Origin: Nostoc sp. FACHB-110 | Lineage (GTDB): Bacteria; Cyanobacteriota; Cyanobacteriia; Cyanobacteriales; Nostocaceae | Reading direction: 5' to 3' | Assembly: GCF_014697425.1 (NCBI RefSeq) | Contig: NZ_JACJRU010000022.1 | Coordinates: 1-64,000 of the forward strand | DNA length: 64,000 bases | In this document: positions 62,614 to 64,000 of the stretch, piece by piece | How positions within the stretch are numbered: position 1 is the stretch's first letter | How the letters are laid out: every line of letters begins with the position of its first letter | Made by a program: the position numbers and the translations under genes | The notes under the pieces: generated by a model | The model's database searches: none | Told to the model about the DNA's origin: nothing | Seen by the model: only the letters and a program-made list of their open reading frames with translations

Positions 62614-62846
62614 TCATCGAGACTGCTTAGACAAAATACTCATCTTCTCAAGCAGAGCGATCGCACGCCTAATGATATAAAGGCTATGTTCCCCATCAAA
62701 TCAATATAGATTTTCTTGAGTGGCTGGTATACCCAAGGTGGACGGTGATTTTTGAGCTTCCACTTTGTCAAGTGCCAAAAATACTCAATTAGCTTCGCTA
62801 AACATAAGTTACCGGTGATGTCAAGGTATTCTCGGCACAAGATCAC
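62614..62846 (-). pseudogene. remnant of a winged-helix (plasmid-replication-like) protein gene
   Basis: On the minus strand the frame CREYLDITGNLCLAKLIEY...HRPPWVYQPLKKIYIDLMG is protein-like. After GATTTGATGGGG it becomes nonsense, but one base lost from the G-run explains this: in the shifted frame the sequence continues EHSLYIIRRAIALLEKMS, a good DNA-binding helix, and stops at 62614. The 5' end is also missing, with a stop just before the GTG at 62846. From memory the pattern resembles cyanobacterial plasmid/replication-associated wHTH proteins. The identity is tentative; the frameshift is seen directly. Confidence 0.5.
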
Positions 62847-62895
62847 TTAGCTGTGTCAGTCCACTAGTAGACGCGATTTAATTTAGTTAATAGAG

Positions 62896-62963
62896 CATCC
62901 CTAAAAAACCCAGTTAATTTCATTTTGATTATTATGACGAATTAATCAGATTTTTTAGGGATG
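62896..62963. repeat. 13-bp inverted repeat and MITE-end copy
   Basis: CATCCCTAAAAAA (62896-62908) and TTTTTTAGGGATG (62951-62963) are perfect inverted repeats enclosing 42 nt, possibly the ends of a tiny insertion element. Immediately after it, at 62968-62983, TTACAGCGTTTTTCAG repeats the left end of the MITE-like element at 4632, with TTTCAAGGG following in both places. Confidence 0.5.
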
Positions 62964-63031
62964 TTTGTTACAGCGTTTTTCAGTTGTGTGTACACTCCTT
63001 TTCAAGGGGAGTAATTAGTTTTTATGCGTCT

Positions 63032-63568
63032 TCATATTAAATTGGTATAACTGACTTGACAACGCTGCTGTTCTCTCCAAGTACGAGGAGTAATTTTGTA
63101 GTAATCACGAAACTGACAATAAAAATGGTTGATATTTTGATAACCTACTTTTAAAGCAATTTCTTCTATTGAATAATTAGTATCTGATAGGAGAGTGGTT
63201 GCTTGTATTAGCCTACGCTCAATAATCCAGTTATTGACAGTTTTGCCAGTAAGTCTGCGTACTAAGTCCGTTAAATAAGCAGGAGAATAACCAACAGCTT
63301 GAGCCACTTCCTTGAGCTTAATATTCTGACAATAGTTTAATTCAATGAAATCGAAAACCTCACGTAGTCGGGGAATAGATGGGAAGATAGATGTTAGTGA
63401 TACATAAGATTTATTAATATCATGATTAGGAGATAAGGTATCATTTGAAACCTTAACATTAACCAGACCATTTTCTGTCCCTACCACCTCAAATCCTGAA
63501 TTCTTTAAGCAATTTATTAAGAGGTTTTGGGTTTCAGTTTCAGCATTAATTAAGAAAATATCGCGCAT
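63032..63568 (-). CDS. AraC family transcriptional regulator with receiver-like N-terminus
   Basis: A 178-residue regulator. The C-terminal half (about 75-170) is a complete AraC/XylS double helix-turn-helix (LKEVAQAVGYSPAYLTDLVRRLTGK, then SIEEIALKVGYQNINHFYCQFRDYY). The first 40 residues (MRDIFLINAETETQNLLINC...GFEVVGTENG) look like the first strand and helix of a response-regulator receiver domain, but the phospho-acceptor Asp and the rest of that domain are absent. It is therefore a short, receiver-truncated regulator. It lies upstream of the PKS-NRPS genes on the same strand and is the obvious candidate for controlling them, perhaps through the 21-bp-phased sites. Confidence 0.85.
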   Translation of the reverse strand: MRDIFLINAETETQNLLINCLKNSGFEVVGTENGLVNVKVSNDTLSPNHDINKSYVSLTSIFPSIPRLREVFDFIELNYCQNIKLKEVAQAVGYSPAYLTDLVRRLTGKTVNNWIIERRLIQATTLLSDTNYSIEEIALKVGYQNINHFYCQFRDYYKITPRTWREQQRCQVSYTNLI

Positions 63569-64000
63569 ACTTTATCCTAGACTTTCTTGATGTAGTCAAG
63601 TATTTGTGTTGTAGTGAGTAAAGTAACTTAAGGTAAAAAAATTCTCAAGCAATTATTTGGTCATACAGAACCAAAAATATCTTTTTCTGAAATAGAATAA
63701 AGTTTTCATAAAACTTTATGAAGATACAAAAGTCTATTGATGTCTACTTTTATCAGTACTTATGTACTATTTGCAGCCAAATATATGCAAGTTGTGTAAG
63801 TCTTGTCAAATCACTGCGAGATTGGTTATTTATATTCATGTTCTTCCTTTAATTGATTAAATTATTAAGAATAACTTTTTTCTACAACAGTGTTTTATAA
63901 ATAAATTTCAGTAAAATTAACTTATGCAGTTTAATCAATAGGGCAGTAAGTAGCGTTGGATATTCATCTAGTCATGGAACTAGAATTAACGCAGGCAACA
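63569..64000. other. A/T-rich region at the right edge
   Basis: No gene, RNA or repeat is supported in the last 432 bases. It should contain the promoter of the AraC-type regulator (minus strand, just right of 63568). A gene may begin beyond the edge of the window. Confidence 0.5.

Larger units (their letters stand above)
61932..63031. other. 1.1-kb A/T-rich control region upstream of the PKS gene
   Basis: This region separates the PKS start from the AraC-type gene. It contains the 21-bp-phased array (62329-62458), a decayed gene (62614-62846) and an inverted repeat (62896-62963), each listed separately. The remainder (61932-62328 and 62459-62613) is A/T-rich with no reading frame I can support, and should contain the PKS promoter and a long leader. 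Confidence 0.6.

Overview
The window comes from a filamentous, probably heterocyst-forming cyanobacterium (Nostoc/Anabaena/Calothrix type). This rests on a psaK photosystem I gene, many HIP1 palindromes (GCGATCGC), heptamer-type short tandem repeats between genes, AMIN-domain and two-component/Ser-Thr kinase hybrid proteins typical of Nostocales, and the 5' end of a 16S rRNA gene (minus strand) at the left edge.

Left part (1-31.9 kb) is mostly chromosomal housekeeping: the 16S rRNA 5' end and its leader; a membrane-anchored GTPase; a DUF937 protein; holA; a secreted DUF4168 protein; a 1932-residue Ser/Thr kinase-AAA-GAF-PAS-histidine kinase hybrid with a LuxR-type regulator upstream; smc followed by a PRC-barrel gene; aroA; a hypothetical gene; an alpha/beta-hydrolase-like gene with sufE; a serine-acetyltransferase-like gene; psaK; and a divergent azoreductase/HxlR pair. 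Next comes a small uncharacterised locus of a repeat-containing protein, two tandem vWA proteins and a protein ending in two Tudor/chromo-barrel-like domains. Then follow a TonB-dependent receptor with an AMIN domain and an aldo/keto reductase.

The right half (32-62 kb) is a two-gene hybrid polyketide/nonribosomal peptide assembly line on the minus strand. The upstream 3039-residue protein reads A(carboxylic-acid type)-KR-carrier, then KS-AT-KR-ACP. The downstream 6902-residue protein begins with a TubC-type docking domain, has six C-A-T modules and ends in a thioester reductase. By-eye specificity codes suggest Ile/Val-Thr-Pro-Thr-Thr-X, joined to a reduced, malonyl-extended acid and released reductively as an aldehyde. 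The condensation domains after the last two Thr modules are of a different subtype and may make dehydrobutyrine or handle D-Thr. I do not recognise the product. An AraC-type regulator lies upstream, and between it and the PKS gene is an A/T-rich array of AGTTAAGATATTTAAG-like units on a 21-bp grid, a plausible regulator-binding site. The aldo/keto reductase and TonB receptor downstream may be associated, but this is unproven.

Repeat-derived DNA occurs throughout: a MITE-like element, dispersed palindromic repeats, and several in-frame insertions of repeat-like sequence inside conserved genes (smc, the AT domain of the PKS, adenylation domain 3 of the NRPS). Frameshifted gene remnants occur at 27.8-28.1 kb and 62.6-62.8 kb. 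I see no CRISPR array, tRNA gene or intact transposase gene.
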